64,000 bases of DNA from Bedellia somnulentella. Taxonomy: Eukaryota > Arthropoda > Insecta > Lepidoptera > Bedelliidae. Numbering within the stretch: the first letter of the stretch is position 1; each line of letters starts with the position of its first letter. The stretch is taken from NCBI GenBank assembly GCA_963576735.1, contig OY755177.1:7192001-7256000 (forward strand), read 5' to 3'. This document shows, piece by piece, positions 22,322 to 34,440 of this stretch. The notes under the pieces were generated by a model, which saw only the letters and a list, made by a program, of their open reading frames with translations, was not told the DNA's origin and searched no databases. A program made the position numbers and the translations under genes.

Positions 22322-22684
22322 ATACATAACATAAACGTTCACGCCGAATATCCCCGAAGGGGTTGGTAGAAGTACTAATACTTCTGAACATCACGTGATT
22401 TTGTCACCTGGTGTTCAGAGTACCCACGTTTTGCATGGACAGTGTACTCACGTGACAGGGGGCAGGCCTATCACCGTTTTTGTATGAATACACTGTCACA
22501 TGACTAAGTACAACTCAGTCATGTGGGTTTCCTCACGATGTTTTCCCTCACCGTTAACAACCATGATAAATTAACCACACATATGTCATTAGAAAAGACA
22601 AATTGGTGTAGGCCCGACCCGGGATTTGAACACTAGTCGCTTGCACGTTAACCGGTGTTCTACCCATTGAGCTATCACGTCGTT
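22322..22684 (-). mobile_element. SINE-B copy, full length
   Basis: TTATG-type tail, ccccgaaggggttgg hairpin, core and head (gctatcacgtcg at 22671-22682) are complete. Opposite orientation to the copy 280 bp to the left. Confidence 0.9.
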
Positions 22685-23155
22685 TTCTTGTATTCAAGTC
22701 TTGTGAAAGATATTTTTACTAATGACGATGAAAAACAATTTGATTCTTGTAAGTACTTATAGATTGTTATATTTATGCCCTTAGTTGGTTATTTTTTATT
22801 CAAAACATTTATTTTGCTATTTGCTGTATAGTGTCAATTTAGGAAAGCAATAACCTATTTCTTTCCGTGGATATCCTACAAGTATTATTATTAATCGTAT
22901 AGTTCAGAAACTTGAAACTTTGGTCGTTTTTAGAAATATATATATATATACTTGATGTTATAATTTTAATCGACGCCGAACAGAATCTACTTTGAGATAG
23001 TAAAGTTTAATAATACTTTCAAAACACCTTTTTATTTTTGTCTTTATTTTATAGATGTGGAATGGAGAAGATGAAGGTAACTTCGCTTAAATTTTACGAC
23101 TTTTATCATGATTGCGCCTTTTTTACGTTATATTATCCAACGTTATGAAATTCAG
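22685..23155. other. No recognised feature
   Basis: AT-rich with a short (TA)n at 22936-22950. Confidence 0.55.
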
Positions 23156-23571
23156 GCTTATTCCGTTTATCCACCCTAAAAAATCCTCCCTAAGTCGGAT
23201 ATTCGGAAACGCATGTCCGATTATCCACCCTGAACGGGGTGGATAATCGGAATTCATAATAAAATGTTTCTTCCGATTTTCTACCCTGCCTACGTACAGT
23301 CATTTACTGATAAAATACCCTAAGTTTGTAAGATATTTTTATTCAAACTGTAAGTAAGAAAGTAGGTATGTTTATCTTAAGTATTTTAATGTTCACGATG
23401 TTTCTTGGACCCATTTTGTTTCTGTAAATTACTGTACTTGGGGTAAAAAATCGGAAGAACCATATTATATGCATTCCGGATATCCACCCCGTTCAGGGTG
23501 GATAATCGGACATGCGTTTCCGAATATCCGACTTAGGGAGGATTTTTTAGGGTGGATAAACGGAATAAGCC
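23156..23571. mobile_element. Foldback MITE with 90-bp identical arms (family H)
   Basis: The first 90 bases (ggcttattccgtttatccac...) are exactly the reverse complement of the last 90, and similarity continues imperfectly to about 131. Each arm also contains its own hairpin, tccgattatccaccc/gggtggataatcgga. Total 416 bp, with no coding sequence and no clear target-site duplication. Confidence 0.9.
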
Positions 23572-25402
23572 AATATTATGATATAATCTTACTTTCTCAC
23601 AATGTTTTTATCAAATAACGTACTTTCATTTTATTTCATTATTGTTACACAATAAGAGCTCAGTTTTGAATGACTTTTCGCGGAATCTTACCAGCAATGT
23701 AGGACCTTATTAATTTCGCAGAAAGCTTAAATGTTCTATATTATTTCAAATCCATACGAATAAGTATAATTAAATTTTAATTATTCTTTAATGTACTAAA
23801 ACCCTTCAAATCAACGATAACCTCAAGAATGGCAAAAACTAATGAGTAAATAGAAAATTAGATTCAAGCTCAATTTCATTCTCACTAAAAGCGAATTGTA
23901 CCAAACTAAGTTTGAGTAGGAAAAGGTATAGTCGGTGATTGATCTCGAGCCACCTTGCTCAGCCATCACTAAAACAGGCCCATACTTTACGACACCCACA
24001 CCACACGTGAAGCAATGGGTTGTTGCTATGCTTCAGTGACACTTTATAGTTATCCTATTTTAACGAATGTAATTTTAAAACACAAAAACAGTAGAAAACT
24101 ATCAAATATGACATACTTTATATGAAAAATTAACACGAATTGAAGAAAGCTCCTATTGATAAAAAATATACTGAAGTTTACACTTTCTGCTTGATTGTGT
24201 TATGGCAAAAATATGTTTTTTGATAATTAATTGCCATTTGTAATAAGTTTTATGAACAATTAAACAAGAACCATTCATTTCTTATCATAAATAGATACGA
24301 TATAAAATGAAACCTTTTTTCAGAAGAACTTCATAATTAAAATGTAACTGAACCAATATATTTTCTTTTGTGCTTTTTCATGCGACTCTTTGAAAAAAGG
24401 TTAAGTTGGGACATTATTTAATAAGTAATGTCTATGTTTTGTGGAATTTCACTCTAAATAAGTTTTATTTAGAAAGATGCTGATAATCTTAATGATACAA
24501 ATACTTGTTTTTGAAGTTTTACTACAAGATTCATCTCTTATAACTTTCATGTCTCTTACGTTTAACATTCAAATATCAATTATGATTATTTTTAATTTAC
24601 TTTGTGTTTTATTTTAGATTGTACTTGCTGCTGGGCTGTGATTATTTATTTGAAGTATTTTATGTTAGTTTATTTTTTATTATTAAAATTTTATTAATTA
24701 GTAATGTAATATATGGTCGCCAAATAACGACGAAAATGGTTGTCTGTTAGATTTAAAATCTGTAAACTATGGTCTGTTCCCTATGGTCACCAAATGAATG
24801 TATCATTTCATTCAATACGAATAATTACTTGAATTAATTTCACTCTGAACAGGTTGAGCCCACCGCTCTTTGGCCAGTTGAACTACCAGGGCATTTTCTT
24901 CCTGTGATTTGACCACAACAATTTTCCGAAAATAATATTTATTTATGGTGACATTAAGATGACGGTACTGAAGACCTAGTTAAAATTGTTTCAACTCTAT
25001 AACTAGCTATATAGCTAAGCTAAGTTGAACGATATTGATCTATTAGCACGGTTTGCAATTCTGTTGAGATATGACAAGATTTAGCAAATTTCTCTAATTT
25101 GTGCCATGAGTGACTGAGATAATGATTATATTTGCTTGATGCCTCCAACTCTGAGAAAGCTCATGGTTCCGTTGCACTTAGGAGCGCCCATCCGAAGCAA
25201 GTGGCACGTATATATCATGTATGTTTTCTATTACCTACATTTCATTAACTAATTTTATTTAATACAAAATAATTTAATAGATTTTTTATGAATGAATTGT
25301 TTGACATGTTTTTTTTATTATTTTTTATTTGTAGCAGGCAGAAGTTCAAGTGTTTAAAAAATGGAATAAGAATATGGAGATTGTGTAGATGGTTTGTCTT
25401 AA
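23572..25402. other. No recognised feature
   Basis: 1.8 kb of AT-rich sequence with no matched frame or repeat. Confidence 0.55.
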
Positions 25403-25444
25403 ATCGTGATAGCTCAGTGAGTAGAACAACTCTTATCATGCAGC
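25403..25444 (+). repeat. SINE-B head fragment
   Basis: cgtgatagctcagtgagtag then gaacaactcttatcatgcag; only the tRNA-like 5' part. Confidence 0.65.
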
Positions 25445-25564
25445 AGCATGGCAGCGCATAGCATAGCGTAATACATTACCTTCAACTAACTAACTATATA
25501 AATAGGAAATGTGTTTAGATGGAGTATTAAACTTTATATTTAAACACGTTTCATTTGAAAATAA

Positions 25565-25915
25565 ACGTGATAGCTCAGTGGGTAGATAACCGCTTATCGT
25601 GCAGACGATGAGGGTTCAAATCCCGGGTCGGGCCTACATCAGTTTGCCTTTTCTAAAGACGTATGTGTGGTTATTTTATCATTGTGGTTAACGGTGAGGG
25701 AAAACATCGTTAGGAAACCCACATGGCTAAGTTGTACTTAGTCATGTGACAGTGTATTCATACAAAACGGCGAAATGCCTGCTTCCTATCAAGTGAGTGC
25801 ACTGTCCAAGCAAATAGTGGGTAATCTAAACCCCAGGTGACAATGTCACGTGATGTTCAGAAGTATTAGTATCTCTGTCAACCTTTTCAGGGATATACGG
25901 CGTGAATGTTTGAGT
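25565..25915 (+). mobile_element. SINE-B copy
   Basis: Head gtgatagctcagtgggtaga, B-box GGTTCAAATCC (25612-25622), core, and 3' region with the hairpin partly eroded (ccttttcagggatatacggc). Confidence 0.85.
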
Positions 25916-26920
25916 TTTGAATTGAATTGTCTTAACTTTTTAAGTTGTTCATCAGTCAGCGAAAAATTAACTAGGATAGCTTGACTAGGTATTATTTAAG
26001 AAACTATTTATGACATTGAAAAGCGATAAGGCTTAACACATCCTTCAGTAAGCAGCCGTCTTTTCATCTCTCGATTCCCAAGAGCGGCTGACAAATGAAA
26101 GTATCTTAAACTCTGGCTACCCCTTTCTGAAAATATTATCGTGAGTTTCGTAGATAGTAAGTAGAGGTAGGTAGTATAGCATGTGGCGTTCAGAGAAACA
26201 AGTATCTTATTGTTACTATAGCTAGAAGTTATTTGATATTTATTTTATCTTATAGTCCCTTAACGATGTGAAATATTATTTGAAGTCTATGGAGAATACT
26301 AGTGCCAAGTTCAGTGAGTTGCTACTTCTTTATATGCTGAATTCAAGTGCGAGATTCTTTCTAAATATAGACAACATAATTTTTATTGAATCTTCTTTGA
26401 AACTGCGCGGTCTGGCGGTTAAATTGAGTTGATATTGTTGAAATGATATTTCTGTTGCGCTTTGAATAACAACATTTCCTCGCTGGAACGAGTCTTACTT
26501 CCAAGATTATTATATTCATTAAGATAAATTCACGGATCTCAGTAAAGCAATAAAACACAGAAAAAAGTTGCCTTGCAAACTCCAATCTCCGAGGGATGAT
26601 CACTGGAAATATTATATTGAAAAAGAAATCTAAATCCAATCGAAGATATCAGAGTACAGTCCGTTTGAGCCGGTCGCTCTGACGTTTAAAAAATAATTAT
26701 TGCACAAAGAGAAAGGAGTTTCTTCTAGATCCTGTATTGCAAAATCATTGACGTCAACAATCATGGGATCCCCCACCCTTCCGATTCATTAGCACCGCAT
26801 ACACATTTAATATTCGTTGTGACGTAACTCAACAGATCCGGTTTATACTGCTGGCTACAAAGGTACTGACATGAAACGCATCTTATTATATCAAAAATCA
26901 ACAGACACTTTTAGCATTGA
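25916..26920. other. Mostly unannotated; SINE-A tail remnant
   Basis: 26080-26145 keeps ctctggctacccctttctga followed by tatcgtgagttt, a SINE-A hairpin remnant on the + strand. Nothing else is seen. Confidence 0.5.
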
Positions 26921-27062
26921 AGAGCAAGCACGAGCGCTATTTTATCGACACGATAACGGTTAGAATGAGATGTCAGTATACGATACTAAGTAAGTGCGTA
27001 AGAGATGGCTGCTTTATCCCACGCGATAACTAGTTTAATCACGGCTCGTGCTTGCCCTGCTC
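26921..27062. mobile_element. MITE, family F copy 1
   Basis: 142 bp bounded by gcaagcacgagc (26924-26935) and its complement gctcgtgcttgc (27044-27055). No coding sequence. Confidence 0.8.
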
Positions 27063-27071
27063 TGGAGGCAT

Positions 27072-27191
27072 AATACGAGCGCTATTTTATCGACACGATA
27101 TCGGTTAGAATGAGATGACAGCATACGATACTAAGTAAGTGTGTAAGAGATGGCTTTTTTATTTTATCCTAGTTAAAAGGACGCTCGTACT
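27072..27191. mobile_element. MITE, family F copy 2, adjacent
   Basis: Same interior (gctattttatcgacacgata, gatactaagtaagtgtgtaa) with shortened inverted ends tacgagc/gctcgta, only 10 bp after copy 1. Confidence 0.75.
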
Positions 27192-27289
27192 AGCTATGGT
27201 GTATTAATTAAAATACTACAAAGGCAATATTAATCTTCTTTTATCTCTGACTTTGACTCTTTTATAAATTTAGTATGTGTAGTAATTTA

Positions 27290-27455
27290 TTTAGTGTGGA
27301 GTAAAAACAGCACTAAAAGCGAGTTTTTCATGAGGTGATGTGGATAGCCATCAGCAATAATTCTTTATTTAAAAACTTTTCACTACTTAACTTCAAATTG
27401 GCGTAGGAATTTCTAATTACTGAACCTCATTTGTGGGATTAAAAATCGCGAGTTC
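27290..27455 (+). mobile_element. Old SINE-A copy
   Basis: tgatgtggatagccatcagc, aggaatttctaatt and a worn tail; low identity. Confidence 0.45.
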
Positions 27456-28025
27456 AGGTGTCTACCTGTAGACAAGTGTAGATGTACAAACATAGGATAA
27501 AAATGAATCTGTTAATATAAAAATGTAAAACGTAACCTTATATTAACACACAGCCACGCTTTACCAACACTAAATTGATTTACTAAAACTAATTTCGAAC
27601 AAGCAAGCATATTTTGTAGACCCAAAATAATTATTTTTCAATATGATTTTCCACGAATATCAGCCTCGAGCTAACTTCTCGCTTACAATTTCTAGGTATA
27701 ATATACATTTTAATAAAATTGTTCTAATAAACATGTTTGTTTCAGAACACACTTAAAACTTTTGTTGAACATACATCAGTTTTTGTTTTCTAATTTTAGA
27801 TATTATAAAAAGAGTCTTGAGCACGCTTTAAAAGTACTAAAAAGCAACAAAATATGATTCATTATTTACTAGCACGTGAGTATAAAGTTTTAAAACTGTA
27901 CATTGTGTTGCCATTTAAGTTTGCAAACTTTATTTTATTTACTACATTTATCAAATGATTCACAGCAATCTAATATCTGTTTTAACAACCACTTAACAAA
28001 AAAATATTTTAAGAGTAACTTACTT
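27456..28025. other. No recognised feature
   Basis: AT-rich, nothing matched. Confidence 0.55.
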
Positions 28026-28262
28026 TGGAATAGAATTGAATAACTCTTTATTGTGCATCACACACAAATTTACAAAAGAAATTATCATACAGTTTACAGT
28101 GAGGTACAATCGGCGGTCTTATCGCTAAAAGCGATCTCTTCAAGACAACCTTTGGAAGGTGAGATCGGTAAACTAGTTATCTGGGTAGATGCACAAAACA
28201 AGCTTACTTTAAAACTAACTTATTTAATTGAAATAATAAATAATAACATAAATATTAATCTT
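28026..28262 (-). mobile_element. Repeat E copy 2
   Basis: About 90% like 9931-10165, including cggcggtcttatcgctaaaa and acaacctttggaaggtgaga. Confidence 0.7.
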
Positions 28263-28513
28263 TATGGTAGTCTTAGTAACTTATGGTCATAAAAATAGTA
28301 TTACAGTGATAGTAGTACAAATGTACTGATTTTATTTTTATGATAGTTTTTGCACCTTAGATTATGAGTATTTTATTAAGTAAAAATAAGTACCTACGAC
28401 AAGCTCTATCCTTATATTTGATGATATAAATACGAAGCGATATGTTTACATATTTATACATAAATCTCAAATAAACGCGTCAATAAAATAATCGTTTAGT
28501 TTCATTTTACTTT

Positions 28514-28770
28514 GAATTATGTGATAGTTAGGCGTTCTCAACATTTGCATTCTATCTGAAAAGGTCAACAAGTGGCCTTCCGAAATTGTAAAAAAAACGG
28601 AGATAGGGAACGAAAACACTACTTAAAAGTGTAAAAGATACAAAGGATAGAAGAATTTCGTACTGGCAGCCATTGACACGGTAGCTCAATGGCAGAGCGA
28701 ACGGGGGCGTATACCCGAGGTCGCGGGTTCGATTCCCGCCTGTGTCGAAATTTTCCTTTCCTTTATTTAA
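28514..28770 (+). repeat. Repeat C, unit 2
   Basis: Starts at aattatgtgatagttaggcg, lacking the leading ccccacatgagg part; the internal hairpin has decayed (cttccgaaattg...acggag). Confidence 0.85.
28675..28746 (+). tRNA. tRNA-like cloverleaf in repeat C, unit 2
   Basis: Acceptor, D and T arms as in unit 1, T loop TTCGATT. An extra G in the anticodon stem breaks its pairing, and the loop holds GTA where unit 1 has GTT. Likely a pseudogene. Confidence 0.4.
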
Positions 28771-28983
28771 ACTTTATTTTTTAAAAATTATCGTTTCTTT
28801 CAAATTTTCTTAATAACCAACATGTCATAAAGTTGTTTAAATTAGTTTTCCCCGCTGGCTGAGCGGTTTCTAATTCTTCTGTATTAGGTACCCATGGTTG
28901 GGATTGAAATCCCATAGTAACATATATTAAGTAAGTAGAGTATTATAAACTTAAAACAATCAGTGCATTTCTGATCTTCACAT

Positions 28984-29231
28984 TCAAACATACATATACT
29001 CACGGCTATAAATCCGTAGAAGTTGTAGCCAGAGCTTTAGAATTAGAAATTCTTCGGCCACTTTTGGAATTTGAGCGGGAAAAGCTTGTAAAATAAATAC
29101 TGTTGGTGATATTTTTACAAACCGCAACGCCTAAAAAAACACTTGAAAAGCCCCAATACCCTCTCGCCTCTTACGTACTTCTGCGGAAAGAAATGAGGTA
29201 GTGCTATTCTAGGCCAACACTAAACTGTTAA
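28984..29231 (-). mobile_element. SINE-A copy
   Basis: Near full length, tail acatacatatactcacggct to head aggccaacactaaac. Confidence 0.85.
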
Positions 29232-30812
29232 GATTTTCCTTACAAAGCCAGACAAAGTAGAATTGATTCCAAATAGAAGTATATCCTATTCAAATACCGT
29301 TTTATTGTGTAGCGTGGGTAAGAGATATCGTGAGTGAGACATTTAATAAACTATCAATTGTTCAGAATGATAATGCCTTGCGTAACCTTTGTTTTATAAA
29401 TCGTGCAGATAACACTTTGGTTTTTTGTTTTATCTTCCTTATGACACTTGAGACAAAAGATGAAAGGCATTAGTATACTTAATGTTGTGTTTGTACAGTA
29501 TAATCTGTTACATTTCCATTACCTTAAAAATCAAGCTTCTTTTAACTTATCCAATGGTTTAATAAATTTTCACATTTTAAATATCACAAAAAGTATTTGA
29601 TTATTAGGGCTGTATACAAAACAACGATGCGTTTTTTTTAATTATTTACAAAGAAATTCGCATCGCATCGCGTCTCATCGCCTAGGCCCATCTAGGTTTA
29701 TGTACTTTCGTTCAACTGATGCATCCGTGTTATAAGCACATATTACGTGTGTCGCAAGAACATTAGTAAGCATGTTTCTTCGCGCCCGTAAAGATACATT
29801 TACTTATGAATTATATCATTTTAATTACGATATGAAAATATTTGTCATAGTTTACAGGCCATTATATTGCAATATATTACAAAATTATTGTAGACCGCTT
29901 CGTCACGTCTGTGATTAACTTCGACAATAAAACAGAAGACGTAAATTTATATACCATAAAATGATGCTTGAGTTTAAGATCATAATAAACGTAATTTAAT
30001 GTAATCACATTATTCAAAATGCTAAAATGATGTTATTTTTGTAAGATTTATTTTATTAATGACTTAGAATATCACTACCCCACATCTTTATGTAAAGGTT
30101 GTACGAGACGAATTATAGATATATTCTGAGAGATTTTGACACCTCTGAAATTATCTTTATTTTACCATCATTACTCCTTTATATTAGGACTGGTTACTGT
30201 AATACTCTAACATCAACTCTTTTCTTTGTAGGTATTTGTATCATGATGAGCCATCCCTAATTCAAAATAATTAAATAACTACTATAATTTAAGATTTAAG
30301 CGTATGAAAAAAATAGTGTATGCTGGAAATTCATACGTAACTTTGCTAATTATAAGAACAGTTTGTATAGTTAGGATAAATTTATAACATGTTTAATCCC
30401 GTTTATAATCAATATTTAGCCCTAGCAAAAGAGTTTTATCGAAAGTAAAAAACCATGTTAGAACACTTGCAACAGCTAATCTAAATACCACTTTGCTAAT
30501 GTTAAAATAGTTTTGCTAGAGGCCACTTAACTAGTTAATGGGATTTTTAGCTATATTTTTTTATTAATAAGTAAGTGTTAGTAAGTAATTAGTTTTTCTT
30601 TAAAAAAAAAATTCTTAGCAATAAAGAAATAATTTTATAAAAAATAATAATAATGAAAATCAAAAATTAGTAAAAATTTGATAACAATATATATTTGCAA
30701 TAAATTAAATTCGATTTTGTGAAAAAGATTCTCAATAAAACATTAATATAAACTAAAACGTATTAACTTACAATTACAGTACTTTTGGAAAGATGAAAGA
30801 TATATTTTCATA
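29232..30812. other. No recognised feature
   Basis: 1.6 kb of AT-rich sequence; atcgcatcgcgtctcatcgc at 29663-29682 is the only local repetition. Confidence 0.55.
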
Positions 30813-30823
30813 TACGACCACAT

Positions 30824-31073
30824 TTTTTGCTGTGTAGTGCCGGCCTAGAATAGCACTACCCCATTTCTTCCGGTGGGTGTACGTAAGAGGCGACTAACGG
30901 TATTGGGTTTTTTAAGGGATCATTGGGCGATGCGGTTGGAGACCCATCACCAACAACTTTTATTTTAACATCATCTCCCCACTCATAATTCCAAAAGTGG
31001 CTGAGGAATTTCTAATTTCTTAACTCTGGCTACCCCTTCTAGGGATTTATAGCCGTGAGTATATGTATGTATG
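30824..31073 (+). mobile_element. SINE-A reference copy with perfect 11-bp target-site duplication
   Basis: 250 bp flanked by tacgaccacat at 30813-30823 and 31074-31084. Layout: head gctgtgtagtgccggcctag, centre gcggttggagacccatcacc, aggaatttctaatttcttaa, then ggctaccccttctagggatt and tatagccgtgagtatatg(tatg)n. The stretch ggttggagacc is one base from the Pol III B-box GGTTCRANNCC, suggesting a tRNA-related promoter, but no A-box or cloverleaf is clear. There is no protein frame. GGCTA/TAGCC closes around CCCC...GGG as a two-tier tail structure. Confidence 0.9.
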
Positions 31074-31443
31074 TACGACCACATGTTTAACTATATGCAA
31101 AGCAAAAGCAACGTCATCTATCATTAGGTGCGGCGTGAGGTGACAACAGTTCAACAAATCCGCAATCTCTAATTACCATTTCAATTGTATTCATTTGGGT
31201 AAACCCACGTTGGAAGGGTTTGAATGTTTACTCTTCATTTGCTTTGATGTTTGCCCAATTAAGACATACACCAATGTACTAATGAATTCTAAAAATTTGT
31301 TACCAGAGCTTTTGAATAAACCTTGCTCTGGGTATAAACAATTTCAACAACGATTTAAAATAGATTTAATTTATTTTATGCATGTAAAGTCACACAACAA
31401 AGATATATTTTAACTTCATACTCGTATGTAATGTAAAAACCAA

Positions 31444-31790
31444 CCGTGATAGCTCAGTGGGTAGAACTTCGTGCAGACGATGAGGGTTCAAATCCTGGGT
31501 CGGGCCTACACCAATTTGTATTTTCTAAAGTTATATGTGTGGTTAATTTATCATCGTTGTTAACGGTGAGGGAAAACATCGTGAGGAAACCCACATGGCT
31601 AAGTTTAAATAAGTTGTATTTTGTCATGTGATAGTGGATTCGTACAAAACGGCGATAGGCCAGCCCCATTTCACGCGAGTACTCTGTCGCAAAACGTGGG
31701 TACTCTGAACACCAGATGACATGTCAGGTGATGTTCAGAAGTATTAGTACCTCTGCCAACCCCTTCGGAGATATAAGGCGCGAAAATTTG
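31444..31790 (+). mobile_element. SINE-B copy
   Basis: Head lacks the usual ~8 bases between gtagaac and gtgcagacga; B-box GGTTCAAATCC at about 31485; tail ccaaccccttcggagatata. Confidence 0.85.
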
Positions 31791-31977
31791 GGTTTGAGTG
31801 GAGATGAGTTGATATTATGTAAAAAATAAAACCAAAAGAGCTTTGTAAAAAATATTCCGAGCAAACATGATAAAATGCGTGTATCCAAGATAGTAAAACG
31901 TATTTATAATGAAACAACAACCTAAAATACGGTATATTATATCATTGATGGCATAATAACTAATATATTTTTTTTAT

Positions 31978-32233
31978 TCCGCTGTGTAGTGCCGGCTTAC
32001 AATGTCGCTACCCCTTTCTACCCACGGGTGTCGTAAGAGGCGACTAAGGGTATTGGAGCTTTTTATTGGATTTTTGGGCGATGCGGTTGGAGCCCCATCA
32101 CCAAAAACCTTTATTATTACCATCTTTTCCCCACTCAACTTCCAAAAGTGGCTGAGGAATTTATAATTCCTTAGCTCTGGCTACCCCTTCTAGGGAAATA
32201 TAGCCGTGAGTATATGTATGTATGTATATGTAT
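31978..32233 (+). mobile_element. SINE-A copy, full length
   Basis: gctgtgtagtgccggcttac through (TATG)n; all landmarks present. A possible short duplication, ttttatt, flanks it. Confidence 0.9.
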
Positions 32234-32984
32234 GTTTTATTATTTGGTCTACAAAGTGGATTACATTATAACTTAAGAATAAACAAAATGCGTTAGTGAA
32301 CAGATATAAATGAAATCCTACTAAGAGTAGACACAGTATGCCTTCATGAACTACGTTATAATTAAGTGAACTACAATTACGTTAATCTAATTCTTATTGT
32401 TACATTAACCTAAAAACTTAACTTATTTATAAATAACTTAGTTATAAATCTAAAACTATTTTTTTGACTGAGGTCACAGAATCATGAAATATATCAGCGG
32501 ATGCACGGATGCGGATTCTATGTTGCCATTAGTCCTTTATTATGAAACTCATCAGAATCGATTTGATTCTGATATCGTAAGTAAGTAATAGAAACACTAT
32601 TTAATACAATCCATATATATGAAGTTTTTTGGAATAAACATAGCATAGATCTAGAAATAGTATCTTATGTAGATAAAACAATAAGAACCGTATTTATTGT
32701 TATTCCTTACAGCCCATATTATGTTCTTAACCTTGAGCCTTCCGCGAATAGGGTGTTTTGGCTGTAGTCCACCATATGCTTCTGAAAGCGGTCATTTGAC
32801 ATGACTTATGAATACACAGTAGTTTGAGAGATTTATTGCAGATTGTTAAGGATATTGCAAGCTAACCGACCACATCTGAAAATTAATATGATATTAGGCC
32901 TTGATAACAGCTACTATCACAATAGATGTCCTAAAATGTCTGTGACACAGTAGCACAACGCTTGCGTGAAATAACCTTGTCCCA
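32234..32984. other. No clear feature; possible SINE scrap
   Basis: 32750-32785 (ggtgttttggctgtagtcca) resembles the ggccatagtccacca motif of family L. Nothing else. Confidence 0.4.
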
Positions 32985-33117
32985 AAACAGGGGTAGCCAG
33001 AGCTTAAAGAATGAAATTTCCTTAGCTTTTTTGGAAATTTTGACAAGATAAGATTTTTGACAAGAAGTTTCTGATGACAAACCGACATTAGACAGCTAAA
33101 AAAACCTAGAAAAGCCA
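32985..33117 (-). mobile_element. Degraded SINE-A copy
   Basis: aggggtagccagagcttaaa is well kept, the rest is worn. Confidence 0.6.
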
Positions 33118-33419
33118 TTGCTTATAAGGTTATACATTTATAGTCACTGTTGAACCTACATTATACCCACCATGTCTAATGGAATAGTTTCCTAGCTCAG
33201 ATATACTATAGTACAGATGTCACCGTAGTTTGTACTTCATTAGCTCCCTATACAGTGTATTTATTTAATTTATGAGGTGTTTATAACATACTAGAAAAAG
33301 ATGAAGATAATTCTTATTTCCGTGTTTATGATAAATGAGATTAGATTCTGTTTGATATAAGGAAATATAACTAAATCTAGCTTACACCGCGACGCCAAAA
33401 TCGACAAACTCGTATTAAA

Positions 33420-33530
33420 TTATAATCGGCCAAAAATCCATTAAAAAGCCCCAAGTCCGTTAGTCGCCTCTTACGTACACGCACCGGAAGAAATGGGGTA
33501 GTGCTATTTTAAGCCGACACTAGACAGCTA
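33420..33530 (-). mobile_element. SINE-A head half
   Basis: gttagtcgcctcttacgtac to aagccgacactagacagc; tail half missing. Head-to-head with the next copy. Confidence 0.8.
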
Positions 33531-33580
33531 TATATTCTTCTTCATAATTAAAAATATTAATATTATGTTGTTCTTCATAA

Positions 33581-33827
33581 ACTGTGTAGTGTCGGCTCAG
33601 AATAGCACTACCCTATTTCTTCCCGTGGATGTACGTGAGAGGTGACTAAGGGTATTGGAGCTTTTTAATGGATTTTTGGACGATGCGGTTGGAGACCCAT
33701 CACCAACAACTCTTATTTTACCATCTTCTCCCCACTTAACTTACCAAAGTAGCTGAAGAATTACTAATTCCTTAGCTCTGGCTATCCTTTCTAGGGATTT
33801 ATAGCCGTGAGTATATGTATGTATGTA
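33581..33827 (+). mobile_element. SINE-A copy, full length
   Basis: ctgtgtagtgtcggctcaga to gccgtgagtatatg(tatg)n. Confidence 0.9.
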
Positions 33828-34124
33828 AATTGTGACGTCATCCAACTCGGTTAAATCATAAATACTTAGAAATATTGCGTAATTGAATGATCATAATCTA
33901 CTCACATTCTTTTGACTTTTTTATTTAGAATATAAATATCGCTTGGTTCAAATCCGGTTTGTCGCTAACAACTAAGATCCAAGGTCATTTTGGTGTTCAT
34001 CTTGTTCATTTCAGGCACAATATATTTTAATTCAGATTTATCATTTATGAACAAGATTTATTAAATTACGACCTTGGCATATTGATCTGCGTTCCTTAAA
34101 CCAGGGATTATGAAGTGTCCCATA

Positions 34125-34440
34125 AGAGGTGGCAGATGTACGAGTAGGAACTAGTACTAGGAACTAATACTTCTAAACATCACAAATAATATTAAAATTT
34201 GTCACCCGGCGCTCATGTAGCCATGTTTTTACATTGCATAAACGTGATAGGAGGCATGCTTATCACCGCTTTTTATGAATACACTGTCTCATGACGGAGT
34301 ACAACTCAGCCATGTGGTTTCTCTCACGATGTTTTCCGTTACCTGTTAAAATTTTTGGTATTTTAACCAAATAATTTAAAGAAAGACACATTGGTGTAGG
34401 CCCAACTCAGGGTCTGAACTTACGTCTCCTGCATTAGAAA
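34125..34440 (-). mobile_element. Old SINE-B copy
   Basis: ctcacgatgttttccgttac and cattggtgtaggcccaactc show the core and head; many changes elsewhere. Confidence 0.65.

Noticed and set aside
23054..23078. Possible micro-exon tttatag|atgtggaatggagaagatgaag|gtaact
   Set aside because: Splice-like flanks are expected by chance in AT-rich DNA; nothing in frame nearby to join it to.
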